Source: Thermohalobaculum sp039821125
Lineage (GTDB): Bacteria; Pseudomonadota; Alphaproteobacteria; Rhodobacterales; Rhodobacteraceae
Assembly (NCBI GenBank): GCA_039821125.1
Contig: JBCBOR010000006.1
Coordinates: forward strand, 59,840 to 123,839
Direction: 5' to 3'
DNA: 64,000 bases
Within the stretch, counting starts at the first letter, position 1. Every line of letters begins with the position of its first letter. The translations under genes were made by a program, and so were the position numbers. The notes under the pieces are model-generated. The model searched no databases, was not told the origin of the DNA, and saw nothing but the letters and a program-made list of their open reading frames with translations. Below, one piece after another: positions 62,128 to 64,000 of the stretch.

Positions 62128-62831
62128 GCAGCGGTAGCGACGCCGCCCATCTGCTTGTCATCGACGATGACGAACGGATCCGCGATCTTCTGAAGAAGTT
62201 TCTGGCGCGAAACGGATTTCTCGTCAGCGTGGCCCGCGATGCGGCCCATGCCTCGCGCCTGCTTGAAAGCCTCGAGTTCGACATGCTGATTGTCGATGTG
62301 ATGATGCCGGGCGAGGATGGCGTCAGCTTCACCCAAAGGATCCGCGACAAGGTCGGTGTGCCGATCATGCTGCTGACCGCGCGGGGGGAAACCGGAGACC
62401 GGATCTCGGGGCTCGAGGCAGGGGCTGATGACTACCTTGCCAAGCCGTTCGAGCCTCGCGAACTGCTGCTGCGGGTCGGCGCGATCCTGCGCAGGGCGAC
62501 CCCTGAGCCCGCTCCCGCCGAGCCGCCGAAATCGCTGACCCTTGGCGAGACCAGCTATGACATCATCCGCGGCGAGCTGAAACGCGGCGAAGATGCGGTG
62601 CGCCTGACCTCGACCGAGCAGGCGCTGATGCGCGTCTTCTCGCGCCAGCCGAACGAACCGGTGAGCCGGATGCGGCTGGCCGAGGAGCTTGGCGGCACTC
62701 AGGGCGATGTTCAGGAGCGCGCGGTCGATGTTCAGATCACGCGTCTGCGCCGCAAGATCGAGCGGGACCCAAAGAACCCGCGTTTTCTTCAGACGGTACG
62801 CGGGGCCGGATACATGCTGACGCCGGACTGA
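62124..62831 (+). CDS. petR: OmpR-family response regulator, PetR-like
   Basis: The 235-residue response regulator has the receiver domain with acidic pocket LLVIDDDERIRDLL, phosphoacceptor Asp58 (LIVDVMMPGEDG) and Lys in DDYLAKPFEPREL. The winged-helix output domain has VRLTSTEQALMRVFSRQPNE and ERAVDVQITRLRRKIERDPK. No histidine kinase gene adjoins, as for petR of Rhodobacter. It is coupled to the MarR gene. Confidence 0.9.
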   Translation: MSSGSDAAHLLVIDDDERIRDLLKKFLARNGFLVSVARDAAHASRLLESLEFDMLIVDVMMPGEDGVSFTQRIRDKVGVPIMLLTARGETGDRISGLEAGADDYLAKPFEPRELLLRVGAILRRATPEPAPAEPPKSLTLGETSYDIIRGELKRGEDAVRLTSTEQALMRVFSRQPNEPVSRMRLAEELGGTQGDVQERAVDVQITRLRRKIERDPKNPRFLQTVRGAGYMLTPD

Positions 62832-62850
62832 TTTGCGGCGCGGCGCGTCC

Positions 62851-63306
62851 TCAGATCACGAGCGCAAGCGCTGCGAGCAGGGGAACCCCGAAGGCCACGG
62901 CGTCCCAGGTCTGGCTATAGCCGAGGATGACGACCGTTGTTTTCGACACGTCCACCTCGTGACGGTCGGGGGCGAACGCCGTCGCGATGCCCGGATCCAT
63001 CTGTGCCGCAAGATCCGCCAGCGCGTCAGCATGGGCCCGGTGCGCCCGGTACTTCAGACCGATGCGGTGGCACACCAGATAGGCAGCGATCGCCAAGCCG
63101 ATCAGGAAGACAACGGCATCATCGGTCCGATCCGCAGAGCGCGCAAAGGTCACGATGAAACCGGCCGCCCCGACACTCAACCCGACGACCTGCGCGCGGA
63201 TCTGATCGAGCTGCCCGGCACGTGCGGTCTCGGTCGCATGAACAAGCGCAATGGCGTGAAAGCGTTGGTCTGACATTCGGGCGTAATCGGCATCGTTCGT
63301 GGGCAT
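62851..63306 (-). CDS. Membrane protein of unknown function
   Basis: The 151-residue protein starts at an ATG with GGAGGG upstream. An N-terminal helical amphipathic region (DQRFHAIALVHATETARAGQ) is followed by two adjacent membrane segments (VVGLSVGAAGFIVTF and DDAVVFLIGLAIAAYLVCH) and a third at the C-terminus (AVAFGVPLLAALALVI). The fold is reminiscent of small proteins with three helices of unknown role. It is convergent with petR. Confidence 0.65.
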   Translation of the reverse strand: MPTNDADYARMSDQRFHAIALVHATETARAGQLDQIRAQVVGLSVGAAGFIVTFARSADRTDDAVVFLIGLAIAAYLVCHRIGLKYRAHRAHADALADLAAQMDPGIATAFAPDRHEVDVSKTTVVILGYSQTWDAVAFGVPLLAALALVI

Positions 63307-63510
63307 AAGTGTACCCTCCGCCGACCGGGTCAGCAAGCAACCTGCCGGATGTGACGCGATCGCCTTCAGTGTCTCGTTTACCCGGCGCTGTAGCTTGGCT
63401 AGGGCGCGCGCCCATGCCCGTTCAGATCTATGCCCACCCGCGGCGTGCGGACCGTGGCACTGCACAAATGGACCGACGTCGCGAAAAACAGAGCGTACCC
63501 GGGCTACCCC

Positions 63511-63526
63511 GTGACCGGCCGGTCAC
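63511..63526. promoter_or_regulatory. Perfect palindrome GTGACCGGCCGGTCAC
   Basis: A 16-bp exact palindrome lies alone in a gene-poor area. It could be an operator. No adjacent gene suggests which. Confidence 0.3.
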
Positions 63527-63724
63527 ATCTCAATCCGTGCTGCATACCCAGCACCTTCAAGACCGTGCTTGATACAACAGCCGGCAATCCCGAGAGCTTC
63601 AGCATAGACGGTACGTCCTGGCGCATGCCGCTCGGAGCGCCGCGTGGTACCGTACAGACTTCTGCTGTGATGGTCGTGGTGGTATCGGGGCCTCTCGCAA
63701 CGCCCCGGTGAGACCTCATCCCTC

Positions 63725-63940
63725 TCAGACCGCCTCGGCCATGGCCATTTTAGCGGGCTGGGCCTTGCGCGGCTGCTTTTTTCTCCGGTTCCTTTTGGCA
63801 TGCTCGACGCCGGACATCGTCCGGCTGCCTTGATACATCTCGCCTATTGTGCGCAGCGGATCGTCAAAGTGATCTTTGTCCTCGGCACTGCGGTACGCAA
63901 GGGCAAAGCTCGCGGCTTTTATGTAGGGTTTGGACTCAAT
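63725..63940 (-). pseudogene. Coding remnant, unrecognised
   Basis: This minus-strand frame is open for 71 codons with no ATG, GTG or TTG near its upstream stop. It has good-looking protein character: ESKPYIKAASFALAYRSAED, then DHFDDPLRTIGEMYQGSRTM and a very basic tail (KRNRRKKQPRKAQPAK). It may be the 3' end of a gene that lost its frame just before 63940. I do not recognise the family. Confidence 0.3.
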
Positions 63941-64000
63941 TCAGCCAGCATCTGATTGCGAAGATGTGGAGCATGGAAAGGAAGTTGCGTTTCATCTTTT

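Larger units (their letters stand above)
63307..64000. other. Gene-poor right end
   Basis: I find no convincing intact gene. The stretch includes a perfect 16-bp palindrome at 63511–63526 and a broken-looking frame on the minus strand at 63725–63940. Open frames at 63430–63711 (plus) and 63504–63719 (minus) overlap one another and encode nothing recognisable. Confidence 0.4.

Overview
The window is high-GC bacterial chromosome. Its gene content points to an alphaproteobacterium of the Rhodobacterales (Roseobacter/Rhodobacter type): a MarR–OmpR pair resembling petP–petR, a glnB–glnA operon, ccmC–ccmD–ccmG in tight overlap, TRAP-type solute receptors with Tat signals, a DUF1826 protein and many ATGA start/stop overlaps. 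I see no rRNA, tRNA, CRISPR array or intact insertion sequence. Most of the sequence is ordinary dense coding with a few accessory islands.

Layout. 1–9.2 kb: a TauD-type dioxygenase cut by the window edge, an M20 amidohydrolase, an EamA transporter, a two-gene operon of large secreted proteins of unknown function, a Tat-exported SMP-30/gluconolactonase-like protein, and a racemase-fold protein overlapping a sulfotransferase-like gene. 9.2–10.1 kb: a gene-less stretch with a 151-bp inverted repeat, a third partial copy, and a likely regulatory region for the sugar transferase that follows. 10.1–13.3 kb: sugar transferase, small membrane and secreted proteins, a lytic transglycosylase and a lipoprotein. 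13.9–18.3 kb: RND efflux adaptor and pump. 18.3–24.8 kb: metallophosphoesterase, two tandem TRAP receptors without permeases, a DUF3179 protein, a small secreted protein and a cupin. 24.8–33.2 kb: a LysR regulator, a polyamine-type ABC importer, a copper amine oxidase, a Tat-exported intradiol-like protein and a ferric-reductase-like membrane protein. Together these look like an amine uptake and oxidation cassette.

33.2–35.6 kb is the most unusual locus. A perfect Zur-type palindrome precedes a 56-codon gene that looks like the two ends of a CobW GTPase joined together, then a DUF1826 gene, then a class III alcohol dehydrogenase whose structural-zinc lobe has lost two of its four cysteines. 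I read it as a candidate zinc-limitation operon. 35.8–39.5 kb: Hsp33, a NUDIX hydrolase, a small unknown, and a protein with an Ala/Asn/Asp/Thr repeat block encoded by a GCC-type microsatellite, followed by an 11-bp tandem repeat array. 39.7–41.5 kb: glnB–glnA with a sigma-54-type promoter and an intrinsic terminator. 41.8–45.1 kb: a bifunctional NAD(P)HX repair enzyme with a low-GC middle, an enolase-superfamily enzyme and a small partner.

45.2–48.3 kb: tungstate transporter genes tupB–tupC–tupA facing a one-component regulator with its own binding-protein-like domain. 48.5–55.2 kb: a PAS–GGDEF–EAL protein, a PaaI-type thioesterase, a YjbQ-family protein, a membrane-anchored acidic protein ending in a helix-hairpin-helix domain, and a BON–OmpA protein. 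55.4–56.9 kb: cytochrome c maturation genes. 57–64 kb: a flavin monooxygenase, a hydrolase–SDR–unknown operon, a branched-chain aminotransferase, petP–petR-like regulators, a membrane protein and a gene-poor end. Several starts were moved inward from the longest open frame on the basis of signal peptides, ribosome binding sites or neighbour overlap; the reasons are given in each entry.
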